Positions 1-6,731 are shown, counted from the stretch's first letter. The stretch is 36,019 bases of DNA from a bacterium (GCA_030647555.1 JAUSJG010000001.1:1-36019); one strand, 5' to 3'. Translations and numbers: made by a program. The notes: generated by a model from the sequence alone, not told the origin.

Positions 1-155
1 TGAACCTCGCGCTTTTCGGCTGGACGATTACTCTCGTGCCTTCTCCTGGGAAAAAATCATGCTGGTGTCGATCTTGCACGTAAATGTTCGTGCCATAGCG
101 TAACTGCCATTGGCCGATAGGTCGAGGGTAAGATAAGTCGAAATATTGAAACGCA

Positions 156-188
156 TTAAGGTCCGACCTGCGAAAGGTCGGACCTTAA
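156..188. repeat. Palindromic repeat, ggtccgacc family
   Basis: The arms ttaaggtccgacc and ggtcggaccttaa are perfectly complementary around a short loop (tgcgaaa). The same gtcggacc core recurs at 12818-12900 and 22648-22677. No T-run follows, so a terminator role is not indicated. Confidence 0.75.
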
Positions 189-250
189 ACGTCGTCATAC
201 TGGACAAAAAGTCAATAGTGTTGTGTAAGAAAAATGGCAATATTCAACTG

Positions 251-279
251 TTGACAAAACATCAATTTTCGTGTAGTAT
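251..279 (+). promoter_or_regulatory. Sigma-70-type promoter of the 3D-domain gene
   Basis: TTGACA at 251-256, a 17-bp spacer and TAGTAT at 274-279 form a near-consensus promoter. It leaves a leader of about 45 bases before the ATG at 330. No Shine-Dalgarno sequence is obvious in that leader. Confidence 0.7.
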
Positions 280-329
280 TCACCCCTTCAGTCTGCTATC
301 TGCGGACTGTTTTTAAATACCCTCTACTT

Positions 330-920
330 ATGAAATCTATATTATCAAAGACGGGAATTGTCGCGAAAATAGGCGTAGTTACGCTTATTTTGAGACTGTT
401 TATTGCCTTGCCGGTTTATGCGGCATCCATGCCTACGCCTGAGTGGGTAAATGAGAAAATTGCTTCTGCAGTGGCAATTCCGGTTGCAAAGGCGGAGGAA
501 AAATCATTGTTTGAAACTGTCAAATTGGCTTCATCAATGGGTGGCAATGCTTTGGTTGCTTCCAATATTCCTGAAACTGTGAATACGAACCCAATTCGTT
601 ATGGAAAAAGCAAGTTTCGTGTTCAAGCTGGTGCCACTTTTGATCTTACTGTTACCGCTTATTCTTCGACGGTTGATCAATGTGATGCCGATCCGTTTAC
701 AACTGCGTCGGGTACGCATGTGCATGACGGAACCGTTGCGGCCAACTTTTTGCCATTTGGTACACACGTTATTTTTCCCGACTATTCCGGTAATAAGGTG
801 TATACCATCGAAGATCGCACAAATGCGAAGTATTCATCTCGCGCCGATATTTGGATGGTGTCCCGTGGTGCTGCTCTGCAATTTGGAAAACGTCACTTGA
901 AGATGGTGGTTGTAGAGTAA
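330..920 (+). CDS. Secreted 3D-domain (RlpA/MltA-fold) cell-wall protein
   Basis: A 196-residue exported protein. Residues 1-31 are a signal peptide (basic start, hydrophobic core, PVYAA cleavage region). Residues 35-95 are a low-complexity linker. Residues 103-196 match the 3D domain, a double-psi beta-barrel named for three conserved aspartates and found in lytic transglycosylase-related proteins: TVTAYSSTVDQCD at its start and EDRTNAKYSSRADIWM near the end with D162 and D173. Proteins of this type usually act on peptidoglycan outside the membrane; the exact reaction cannot be read from sequence. It is monocistronic, with a promoter at 251 and a terminator at 964. The ATG at 330 is chosen because it precedes the signal peptide. 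The family call is fairly secure; a catalytic role is inferred. Confidence 0.8.
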   Translation: MKSILSKTGIVAKIGVVTLILRLFIALPVYAASMPTPEWVNEKIASAVAIPVAKAEEKSLFETVKLASSMGGNALVASNIPETVNTNPIRYGKSKFRVQAGATFDLTVTAYSSTVDQCDADPFTTASGTHVHDGTVAANFLPFGTHVIFPDYSGNKVYTIEDRTNAKYSSRADIWMVSRGAALQFGKRHLKMVVVE

Positions 921-963
921 CGTGAATGATGAATGATGATTCGTGAATGATGAATATGGAAAA

Positions 964-989
964 AATCAGTCCCTCGCGGGGCTGATTTT
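964..989 (+). terminator. Terminator after the 3D-domain gene
   Basis: A 10-bp stem (aatcagtccc / ggggctgatt, one G-T pair) with a 4-base loop, followed by a short T-rich tail. It lies 44 bases after the stop codon. Confidence 0.65.
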
Positions 990-1020
990 AGATGATCTGA
1001 TTTTAAAGAGTGGTTATTTT

Positions 1021-1057
1021 CTTTAGGGATTCTCCTGCGAAAGGAAAATCCCTAAAG
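1021..1057. repeat. Inverted repeat, tttagggatt family
   Basis: The arms ctttagggatt and aatccctaaag flank a 15-base centre. A longer version with the same arms and the same 'aaggaaaatcccta' side lies at 34323-34383. In both places it sits beside a minus-strand terminator. Confidence 0.6.
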
Positions 1058-1085
1058 AAAAACCGCGACCCATTTTGGGGCGCGG
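1054..1085 (-). terminator. Terminator of the pyrF-pyrE operon
   Basis: On the minus strand the GC-rich stem ccgcgcccc / tgggtcgcgg is followed by a T-rich run (complement of 1054-1062). It lies 22 bases past the pyrE stop codon. Confidence 0.7.
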
Positions 1086-1107
1086 GGGACTGACTGATGA
1101 AAGAACT

Positions 1108-1776
1108 TCACGCGACGGCAACGCTGGCGCGGTAGGCGTTGATTTCATCGACCAGTTCTGGGGCAATCAGGTTTTCTGCTTTGTAGAAAGCGAGAAGATC
1201 AGTAATTGTCCAAACGGCATGCAGTCGTAAACCATTGGCCGTCAGTTGTTCTCTGCCACCTTGTTCGCGGTCAACCAGAACCGCCGTGTCGGTGACAATC
1301 AAACCGGCGTCGTGCAAAATCTTGGTGGAGGCCAAAAGACTATTGGCGCCGGTAACAAGATCATCGACGAGTAGACCGGTTTCTCCTGGTTCGTACACAC
1401 CATCGATTGTTGCTTGGGTACCATGATCTTTTGGCGCACGCGGTGAAATCATTGGTGTTTGTCGGGAGATTGACATCAGGGTAACGATCGGTGTGCCCGC
1501 TGTCGGCACGTCTGCCACCAAATTAAACCCGATACCGTCTTCAAAGCACACTTTGTGCAAAATCAATTCGGCGACGTATTGATACAGAGGAGGAAACGAT
1601 CGCAAAATCCGCAGGTCGACGTAGTAGGGCGAAAGCGGTGCCTTGGGATTCTTGTCGTGTAACTTGAGGCGAAAGCCATTACCGTCCGGCGAATCGAGTT
1701 TCGTCTTGATCATTTTGTGTTGGATCAGTTTTCGGGCAAGAAAATGACGGTCATTTTTGTAGTCCTGGGGGTGCAT
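1108..1776 (-). CDS. pyrE: Orotate phosphoribosyltransferase
   Basis: Makes orotidine 5'-phosphate from orotate and PRPP, the fifth step of pyrimidine synthesis. The PRPP-binding motif of type I phosphoribosyltransferases is clear: GLLVDDLVTGANS at residues 134-146. It is preceded by RAPKDHGTQATIDG, the flexible catalytic loop region. The length of 222 residues is normal. The start at 1776 (MHPQDYKND) is preferred over an upstream in-frame ATG at 1821, because GAAAGGAAAA lies just before it and the upstream ATG would overlap pyrF. pyrF ends 14 bases upstream, so the two genes form an operon for the last two steps to UMP. No other pyrimidine gene lies in the window. Confidence 0.93.
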   Translation of the reverse strand: MHPQDYKNDRHFLARKLIQHKMIKTKLDSPDGNGFRLKLHDKNPKAPLSPYYVDLRILRSFPPLYQYVAELILHKVCFEDGIGFNLVADVPTAGTPIVTLMSISRQTPMISPRAPKDHGTQATIDGVYEPGETGLLVDDLVTGANSLLASTKILHDAGLIVTDTAVLVDREQGGREQLTANGLRLHAVWTITDLLAFYKAENLIAPELVDEINAYRASVAVA

Positions 1777-1790
1777 GGGTTTTTTCCTTT

Positions 1791-2621
1791 CTAAAGTGAC
1801 TGGATGACGAGATTGTGACACTTCACCAATGCGGTACGTGCCGCTTCGGCAAAATCGGGACCATCGGAGGCAAAGATAACGCCGCGGGCGTTGTTGATGA
1901 TCATTCCTTTGCCACGGCTGTTTTTTCCGGCAGTGACGGTTGCTTTTACATCTCCTTGTTGAGCACCGATTCCCGGCAGAAGCATGGTCATATCGCCAAC
2001 GATTTTGCGTATTTCCGCAAGCTCCTTCGGAAAAGTTGCGCCGGCCACGACGCAGCAGTTACCATGTTCGTTCCATGTTTCGGCAACATGCCGAGCAACC
2101 ACTTGGTAAAATGGTATGCCATCGACAAGTAGGTCTTGAAATTCCCCGCCGCCCGGGTTGGAAGTGCGACACAAAACGATAATTCCCTTGTTTTTCTGGG
2201 CAAGAAACGGCTTGAGTGCTTCTTTGCCGAAGTAGGGAAATACCGTGACGGCGTCGGCGGCAAAGTAGGTGAACGAGCTTTTTACGTAACCGAGATTGGT
2301 ATTGCCGATGTCGGTGCACTTGTGATCCAGAACTACCGGAACGCCGGGCGCGATATCGTTGATGTATCTGAAGGTTTTCCATAACGCTTCCAAACCGGAA
2401 GGTCCAAGTTCTTCATAAAAGGCGATGTTAGGTTTGTAGGCGCAAACTACATCATAGGTCGCATCCACAATTCTTCTGTTGAAGTTGAAGATTGTGTTTG
2501 TGACACCGTTTATCACGGCGCAAGTAGGAATCTTGGAAAGTTCACTGTCCAATCCAACGCAGACATGTTTGCCTTCTGCCCAGCGGGCTTCCAGCAGTTC
2601 AAAAAAATTGCGTTCGCTCAT
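1791..2621 (-). CDS. pyrF: Orotidine 5'-phosphate decarboxylase (type 2)
   Basis: Decarboxylates OMP to UMP. The 276-residue length and layout fit the larger type 2 PyrF subfamily. CVGLDSELSKIP (21-32) is the first strand with its substrate-binding Asp. VVLDHKCTDIGNT (97-108) carries the catalytic D-x-K-x-x-D set (D99, K101, D104). GIGAQQGDVK near the C-terminus binds phosphate. The start at 2621 (MSERNFFELL) follows GAAAGGAAAAAGT, a good Shine-Dalgarno at normal spacing; the extra upstream codons would need a TTG start. A promoter lies at 2692-2720. A 6-bp hairpin followed by five Ts in the leader (about 2664-2679) could act as an attenuator, but that is inference. Confidence 0.93.
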   Translation of the reverse strand: MSERNFFELLEARWAEGKHVCVGLDSELSKIPTCAVINGVTNTIFNFNRRIVDATYDVVCAYKPNIAFYEELGPSGLEALWKTFRYINDIAPGVPVVLDHKCTDIGNTNLGYVKSSFTYFAADAVTVFPYFGKEALKPFLAQKNKGIIVLCRTSNPGGGEFQDLLVDGIPFYQVVARHVAETWNEHGNCCVVAGATFPKELAEIRKIVGDMTMLLPGIGAQQGDVKATVTAGKNSRGKGMIINNARGVIFASDGPDFAEAARTALVKCHNLVIQSL

Positions 2622-2691
2622 ACTTTTTCCTTTCAAATTGTGATAGAACAGAAAACAGGAAAAACAGTCACGCGACTGTCCTCCACGACGA

Positions 2692-2720
2692 ATAGTATAG
2701 TAATAAGGTTACGTTTGCAA
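2692..2720 (-). promoter_or_regulatory. Promoter of pyrF-pyrE
   Basis: On the minus strand TTGCAA (2715-2720), a 17-bp spacer and TACTAT (2692-2697). The resulting leader of about 65 bases holds a short hairpin (acagtc / gactgt) followed by Ts. Confidence 0.55.
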
Positions 2721-2728
2721 TTGGTGCA

Positions 2729-2902
2729 GTGGGACTCCTTTTTGTAACAATAATTCCGCTCGCTTTGCTCGAAGGAATTATTGTTGCAAAAAGCCTGGGC
2801 TGTGAAAAAATATGAAGCAGTCACTTGTTGTTTGTGGGACTCCTTTTTGAACGTAAAATTTCGCTCGCTTCGCTCGAAGAAATTTTCCGCTCAAAAAGCC
2901 GG
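2729..2902. repeat. Two tandem hairpin units with compensating stem changes
   Basis: Unit 1 spans about 2729-2792 and unit 2 about 2834-2902. Both begin gtgggactcctttttg, have an inner gctcgctt-gctcga apex and end caaaaagcc. The middle stem differs in sequence (aacaataattcc against acgtaaaatttc) but stays complementary to its partner arm within each unit. The opening nine bases gtgggactc equal the complement of the tRNA-Leu T-arm at 3019-3027. No coding potential is seen. Confidence 0.7.
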
Positions 2903-2944
2903 GATTATTTAAAACATGAAGCAGTTCATGTTTTAAATAATCCT
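2903..2944. repeat. Perfect 19-bp stem hairpin
   Basis: Arms 2903-2921 (ggattatttaaaacatgaa) and 2926-2944 are exactly complementary around a GCAG loop. The bases directly after it (2945-2956, ttcgagtcccac) are an inverted copy of the tRNA-Leu T-arm. Confidence 0.8.
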
Positions 2945-2964
2945 TCGAGTCCCACGTAACAAAA

Positions 2965-3009
2965 TAGTTATTAAATAGACTCCCTTTGGGGAGCCTATTT
3001 AATAACTAT
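2965..3009 (-). terminator. Long hairpin directly behind tRNA-Leu
   Basis: The AT-rich arms atagttattaaata and tatttaataactat enclose ctccc / gggag around a tttg loop. It begins one base past the tRNA 3' end on the minus strand, so it probably marks the transcript end or protects it. It lacks a clean T-run, so termination is inferred from position. Confidence 0.5.
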
Positions 3010-3010
3010 G

Positions 3011-3093
3011 TACCCGGGGTGGGACTCGAACCCACATGCCGTGAGGCACACGATCTTAAGTCGTGCGTGTAAAACCAATTCCACCACCCGGGC
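3011..3093 (-). tRNA. tRNA-Leu (anticodon UAA)
   Basis: An 83-base class II tRNA without an encoded CCA. All parts can be drawn: acceptor GCCCGGG / CCCGGGU (with G1-U72), D-arm GUG...CAC, anticodon stem CACGA / UCGUG with loop CUUAAGA, long variable arm UGCC-UCAC-GGCA, T-arm GUGGG / CCCAC, and discriminator A. The anticodon loop is uninterrupted, so the group I intron that often sits in this tRNA in other bacteria is absent. The gene begins on the base next to the stop codon of the homing endonuclease gene, so the two are probably cotranscribed. Confidence 0.97.
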
Positions 3094-3765
3094 TTATGTT
3101 TTTCGATCGATTGTTAACGAACGACTCCACCCTTTGTATGATGAAATGCAACTTTTTGCAAGAATATATTTTCTCTCAAGTGCTAGACAATCCTTTGTAT
3201 AACATCCGCGCAATACTGCTTGTGCGGCCATTTTGCCAAATTTGATGTTGTACATATTTCTACCATGAGGAAGACTGGTGATAATATTTCCACTTACATG
3301 AAACAATTCAGTCGTTTTATCATATAACCATTGAGTAAAATTTATTGATGCTGAATATATACGTAATTCCCACTGTTCGCAATTATTTTGGGGGTGAATC
3401 CATCTGTGTATATTTCCATCCCCATCGATTACTCCCCTTAAGAAATGTGTAAAATATACTTCTGGAACACTAATTTGAGAGATAGTTAATGATTTTTTTG
3501 GTGTTAAACCTATACTTAATAAGTATCTAAAAAAACAAACGTCGCTAAAAGACAATGCCCCATATATTTTTTTCTTGCTTGTACCATTTGCTTTCATAGT
3601 AATTTTACTTAATAGGCCAAGAGCAATTTTAACTTTTTCTAAATGTTGAATGTCCTTTGATGTGATATTTATATGACGACCGTCGAGGCTTAAGTTGCCG
3701 TCGGTGGCGATAAGCCCGATTACGTACCATAAATCCCGTTGTTTTACTAATGTTCGGTCTATCAT
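3094..3765 (-). CDS. LAGLIDADG homing endonuclease
   Basis: A 223-residue protein with two LAGLIDADG helices: VIGLIATDGNL at 15-25 and FLRGVIDGDGNI at 108-119, each ending in the acidic residue that binds the catalytic metal. The spacing of about 93 residues fits a single-chain two-motif enzyme. Between and after the motifs lie the beta-rich DNA-binding halves typical of the family. The enzyme makes a site-specific double-strand break that copies its own gene by repair. It stands free between two intact tRNA genes, with 56 bases to tRNA-Cys and none to tRNA-Leu. It is visibly more AT-rich than its neighbours, which suggests recent arrival. Both motifs and the frame are intact, so it may be active. 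The target site is unknown. Confidence 0.88.
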   Translation of the reverse strand: MIDRTLVKQRDLWYVIGLIATDGNLSLDGRHINITSKDIQHLEKVKIALGLLSKITMKANGTSKKKIYGALSFSDVCFFRYLLSIGLTPKKSLTISQISVPEVYFTHFLRGVIDGDGNIHRWIHPQNNCEQWELRIYSASINFTQWLYDKTTELFHVSGNIITSLPHGRNMYNIKFGKMAAQAVLRGCYTKDCLALERKYILAKSCISSYKGWSRSLTIDRKT

Positions 3766-3821
3766 AAGATAATTATAACAAGAAGTGGGGAAGTGACAAC
3801 TCCTCCGGTAAATAAACTTAT

Positions 3822-3895
3822 TGGAGGTGACGGGCAGAGTTGAACTGCCGTGAAGGGTTTTGCAGACCCTCGCCTAACCGCTTGGCTACGTCACC
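3822..3895 (-). tRNA. tRNA-Cys (anticodon GCA)
   Basis: A 74-base class I tRNA including an encoded CCA end. Acceptor GGUGACG / CGUCACC, anticodon stem AGGGU / ACCCU with loop CUGCAAA (anticodon GCA), T-arm GGCAG / CUGCC, discriminator U as usual for Cys. The other three tRNAs in this window lack an encoded CCA, so the genome mixes both types and needs a CCA-adding enzyme. Confidence 0.97.
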
Positions 3896-3945
3896 GTGTC
3901 TCTATTTAATACCAGAATTAAGTGTATATGAGAAGCACTGCGTTA

Positions 3946-4018
3946 GGAATATGAATGATGATATATGAAAAATGATGGCGCGTGGCTCATCATTCATCTC
4001 CGCCAGCTGGCGGACAAT
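3946..4018. repeat. atgaatgatga-type repeat with ccgccagctggcgga palindrome
   Basis: AT-rich words (aatatgaatgatgatatatga) face a complementary tcatcattcat across a GC-rich core (ggcgcgtgg). The same words and core type recur at 30866-30958 and in part at 921-958. The perfect 15-base palindrome ccgccagctggcgga at about 4001-4015 recurs at about 18554-18568. Confidence 0.5.
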
Positions 4019-4023
4019 AATCG

Positions 4024-4536
4024 TTATTCTGCGTTTTTCGTCTCTTCGGCCGGTTTTTCGCTTTCGGCTTTTTCGGCTTCCGCTTTTTCGCGAGCGATAC
4101 GTTTGCCTTCTTTTTCAGCTTCATCGGCTTCGCGACGGGCTCTTTCAATGGCTTTGCGTTGTTCGTCTTTTTCGGCCAAAGTTTTCTGTAATACTTTTGA
4201 ATCTTCCTTACGGCGACGTCTCACGTTTGATTTTCGTAGGTAGGAAAGTTTGGCACGGCGAACTTTTGTGGCACCGATTACTTCGACGGCGGTGATGAGT
4301 GGGGAATTGAGGGAGAAAATACGTTCGATACCGATACCGCCGATAACGCGACGAACGGTGAAGGTTTTTCCATTGCCACCACCGTGTGTGGCGACGATCA
4401 TGCCTTCAAAAGCCTGGGTGCGTTCTTTGGCACCTTCTTTGATTTTGGAAAGCACGCGTACTTCAAGACCCGGGCGCACCGGAAATGGCTCGCGTTGCTT
4501 TTTTGAGGCTTCGTAATTACCGATTACATTAGGCAT
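4024..4536 (-). CDS. rplS: Ribosomal protein L19 with charged C-terminal extension
   Basis: L19 sits at the 30S-50S interface of the ribosome. The core (residues 1-110 from MPNVIGNYE) has the family signatures: PGLEVRVLSKIKEGAKERTQ, FEGMIVATHGGG, FTVRRVIGGIGIERIF and KVRRAKLSYLR. After this the protein runs about 60 residues longer than usual as a helical Arg/Lys/Glu/Ala tail that is likely coiled or disordered. The start at 4536 is chosen over the ATG at 4557, because L19 proteins begin close to this point. No Shine-Dalgarno is seen. The pseudouridine synthase gene lies just upstream on the same strand, and the pair probably forms a ribosome-related operon. Confidence 0.93.
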   Translation of the reverse strand: MPNVIGNYEASKKQREPFPVRPGLEVRVLSKIKEGAKERTQAFEGMIVATHGGGNGKTFTVRRVIGGIGIERIFSLNSPLITAVEVIGATKVRRAKLSYLRKSNVRRRRKEDSKVLQKTLAEKDEQRKAIERARREADEAEKEGKRIAREKAEAEKAESEKPAEETKNAE

Positions 4537-4579
4537 AGTGATTGCCGTAGCGTACAAGAAAGGGGAATTTTGGTCAAGA

Positions 4580-5629
4580 TCAATGTTTCGAAACCCGGTA
4601 TGATTTGTGTGTGATCAGCTTGTCGCGTTCTCTTTGGGCCATTTTCTTGGCCCTTAGTTCGTCTAGGATTTGTTGCAGATCGGCTGGAAGGGGTGCGGAA
4701 AAAGTCTTGATTGTTCCGTCTTCTCTGGTGAAAGAAATTTTTGAAGCGTGCAAGAATTGACGTCGAATTGGGGTGATGTTGCGATCGTGCATCTGTTTGC
4801 CGTATAGGTTGTCTCCTAAAATAGGGAAGCCAATGTGACTAAGGTGAACGCGAATTTGGTGGGTACGGCCGGTAATCGGCTTAACTTCCAGTAATGTGTA
4901 ATGAGAAAACTTTTCGGTGCGCAAGAAAAGTGTAGTGGCGGGCCGCCCTGCAGGGCGAGCCTCGCCCAGATGGGCGGGGCGCCCTCCATTTTCGGGTGCG
5001 ACGGTTCTTCGCATCGGATTACGGGTCGAACGCATAATCGGCTGATTGATTTTTCCGTCCGGTTCACCCATCACGCCGAGGACTAACGCGGTATAAGTTT
5101 TGTGGACATGGCGTAATTGAAATTGTTCTTTCAAGTATTCGTACATTTTTGGCGTACGGGCGACGAGCATCACTCCTGAAGTGTCTTTGTCTAAACGATG
5201 CACAATCCCCGGGCGCAATGGATCTTCACCGATTTCTTTAAGGTCGGGGTAACGAGCGAGTAAAGCGTCACAGAGCGTTGGATGTTCGTTTTTTACGCCT
5301 GCGTGGACAGGGAGGCCGGCTTGTTTATTGATTACCAGTAGCTCCGGTTCTTCGTGGATCACAACCAACGGAATCTCGACATTAGCTTCAACGACGGGCG
5401 GGGGAGCAACGGCGAACGCATCTTCGTCAACACGAATCGTTTGGCCGAAATGGATGGTATTGCCTGGCTTAGTCGTCTTCTTCTCATTCACGGCAATTTT
5501 ACCTTCTTTGATGGCTTTCTGAATCAAACCGCGTGTAACACCCTTCGGAGCGACGCTCAAAAGAAAAATATCAAGGCGTGAGCCCGAAGATTCGGTTGGG
5601 ACAGTGATGTCGGTTGATAGACTTGGCAT
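4580..5629 (-). CDS. RluA-family 23S rRNA pseudouridine synthase
   Basis: Converts specific uridines in rRNA to pseudouridine. Residues 15-75 form an S4-like RNA-binding domain (SGSRLDIFLL...GLIQKAIKEGKIAVNEKK). The catalytic domain follows with GIVHRLDKDTSGVMLVA (141-157); D147 is the nucleophile. The C-terminal part has GRTHQIRVHL and GDNLYG, also family signatures. The layout resembles RluD, but the target uridine cannot be read. Odd point: near residues 214-231 the motif GGRPA is followed by HLGEARPA and a second GRPA before the normal ATTLF. This matches a 36-bp GC-rich in-frame duplication or insertion at 4937-4984. The frame is intact. Confidence 0.9.
   Translation of the reverse strand: MPSLSTDITVPTESSGSRLDIFLLSVAPKGVTRGLIQKAIKEGKIAVNEKKTTKPGNTIHFGQTIRVDEDAFAVAPPPVVEANVEIPLVVIHEEPELLVINKQAGLPVHAGVKNEHPTLCDALLARYPDLKEIGEDPLRPGIVHRLDKDTSGVMLVARTPKMYEYLKEQFQLRHVHKTYTALVLGVMGEPDGKINQPIMRSTRNPMRRTVAPENGGRPAHLGEARPAGRPATTLFLRTEKFSHYTLLEVKPITGRTHQIRVHLSHIGFPILGDNLYGKQMHDRNITPIRRQFLHASKISFTREDGTIKTFSAPLPADLQQILDELRAKKMAQRERDKLITHKSYRVSKH
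4937..4984. repeat. GC-rich palindromic insert inside the pseudouridine synthase gene
   Basis: Direct repeats ggcgggccgccc (4937-4948) and ggcggggcgccc (4973-4984) lie 36 bp apart and bound two hairpins: the perfect palindrome cgccctgcagggcg and the stem cgccc-agat-gggcg. The encoded residues are GRPAHLGEARPAGRPA. A related sequence, in the opposite orientation, lies inside the cyclo-ligase gene at 9981-10074. Confidence 0.7.
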
Positions 5630-5691
5630 TCAGCAATGCTAGCGGAAAACAGGGTTTTTGGATAGGGGACGGTTGGGTAGTTGTAGTCTCC

Positions 5692-5719
5692 TTTACAAAT
5701 CTTTTGTTTTGCTTATAAT
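5692..5719 (+). promoter_or_regulatory. Promoter of the membrane protein at 5774
   Basis: TTTACA (5692-5697), a 16-bp spacer and a consensus TATAAT (5714-5719). A leader of about 48 bases follows, with AAGGAG before the GTG. Confidence 0.65.
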
Positions 5720-5773
5720 ATGATTACTTGTTTTTTGACAATTCAAAACCCTTCGTTCACAAGGAGTTTCGCC

Positions 5774-6589
5774 GTGAACAAAAAATTGTGTCTGGAAATG
5801 GCGTTGTGCATCGTCGCCGGTGTACTTGTGGGTTTGTGTCTGGCTTTCCGGTACCACATAAATCCGCATCTCGCTTCCACAACGGGTGGTCTTGTTGGTG
5901 CATTCTGTTTTCGCCCGAGTGAAGCAGTTTCGTTTCTTCGAGACGTTTTTCGCGCAGGCTGTGAATTTTTTTGTTTTCACGGAAAGGCAATCGGCAGAGT
6001 CGCGCTGATCGTCACAACTCTTGGTCTGTCACTGGTCTTTCACTACTCCTTGGCTGTTTACATCGAGAACCATCTACCGGGTGCTTATAGTAGTACTGGG
6101 CAGACGGTTTTGTTCTTGTATGCGGCGGGTTTAGTCTTTAGTGTAACGTTTTGGGCCAACGTTTTCCAGGACAGAAAAGAAGAATCTGTTTCCTGGAGTA
6201 TGCCGACCATGTCCAGAATTATTGCTTTCCATGTTAAACACAGGTTGAATGTTTTTCCAGGCTGGAAACGGGGTGTCTGTGTCGTTTTTGCGTTGTTGGT
6301 GATTTTTTTCCTGCCGCTTTCTCTGGTTCTCTTCATCTGGCTTTGTTTTTTCTGGGCCATAGACTTACTGCTTACCATTGCCATGTTCATGTTTTTCACT
6401 CCGAGACTGGCAGTCGCTGTTGGGGCATTCGCGGGCACATTGGCCGGTTGTTGTTTCTGCGAAGAATTGTGGATAGCACTTTTGTTTGGGTGCGTTGTTG
6501 GCGTTCCTGTTGGCCTTGGTTTCCATTGGCTTCGCTGGTATCTCTCCAGCACAGAAGACCGCAAGGTGTGGTCAACGGTTACGGTGTAG
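5774..6589 (+). CDS. Unrecognised polytopic membrane protein
   Basis: No family is recognised. The 271 residues form about seven hydrophobic segments: two near the N-terminus (ALCIVAGVLVGLCLAF and the stretch around GGLVGAFCF), one at VALIVTTLGLSLVFHYSLAV, one at VLFLYAAGLVFSVTFW, a pair at VVFALLVIFFLPLSLVLFIW and LLLTIAMFMFF, and a C-terminal glycine-rich hairpin. It is unusually rich in Cys and Phe. The start is taken as GTG at 5774, because AAGGAG (5761-5766) stands eight bases upstream; the first ATG at 5720 lies about where transcription should start and has no such site. A terminator follows at 6621. Position gives no functional hint. Confidence 0.75.
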   Translation: MNKKLCLEMALCIVAGVLVGLCLAFRYHINPHLASTTGGLVGAFCFRPSEAVSFLRDVFRAGCEFFCFHGKAIGRVALIVTTLGLSLVFHYSLAVYIENHLPGAYSSTGQTVLFLYAAGLVFSVTFWANVFQDRKEESVSWSMPTMSRIIAFHVKHRLNVFPGWKRGVCVVFALLVIFFLPLSLVLFIWLCFFWAIDLLLTIAMFMFFTPRLAVAVGAFAGTLAGCCFCEELWIALLFGCVVGVPVGLGFHWLRWYLSSTEDRKVWSTVTV

Positions 6590-6620
6590 TCGTCAGGGGT
6601 GGAAATAAAAAGATACAGAG

Positions 6621-6646
6621 CGGTTGCGAGCAGCAACCGTTTTTTT
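6621..6646 (+). terminator. Rho-independent terminator
   Basis: The stem cggttgc / gcaaccg with loop gagca is followed by seven Ts, 31 bases after the stop codon of the membrane protein gene. Confidence 0.88.
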
Positions 6647-6659
6647 GTTCTTCAATCAG

Positions 6660-6731
6660 TGGGCCTGGATGGAGTCGAACCATCGTTGCGTGATTATAAG
6701 TCACGTGCTCTAGCCGTTGAGCTACAGGCCC
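6660..6731 (-). tRNA. tRNA with anticodon UAU (isoleucine, AUA codon)
   Basis: A 72-base class I tRNA. Acceptor GGGCCUG / CAGGCCC, D-arm GCUC / GAGC, anticodon stem CGUGA / UCACG with loop CUUAUAA (anticodon UAU at loop positions 3-5), T-arm GAUGG / CCAUC, discriminator A, no encoded CCA. UAU reads the isoleucine codon AUA directly. Most bacteria instead read AUA with a CAU anticodon modified to lysidine by TilS. The fold is complete, so this is a real tRNA. The isoleucine identity follows from the anticodon and is supported by A37. Confidence 0.95.

Larger units (their letters stand above)
1..329. other. Intergenic region, no gene seen
   Basis: No convincing gene starts here. A 70-codon minus-strand frame (28-240) has no family resemblance and overlaps a palindrome. 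The stretch holds a hairpin at 156-188 and the promoter at 251-279 of the following gene. The words attggccgat (about 106-115) also occur in the linker of the composite repeat at 22590-22677, so this may be a degraded member of the same repeat family. Confidence 0.5.

Noticed and set aside
28-240. 70-residue minus-strand frame
   Set aside because: No family resemblance, no ribosome site, and it runs through a palindromic repeat.
2729-2902. CRISPR-like repeat pair
   Set aside because: Only two units, with long internal stems and no spacer pattern; they are structured hairpins.
3094-3765. Homing endonuclease as part of an intron in tRNA-Leu
   Set aside because: The tRNA is complete with an uninterrupted anticodon loop, and no intron core is seen.
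6085-6636. 183-residue minus-strand frame opposite the membrane protein at 5774
   Set aside because: Antisense shadow; the plus frame has a promoter, AAGGAG, membrane helices and a terminator.
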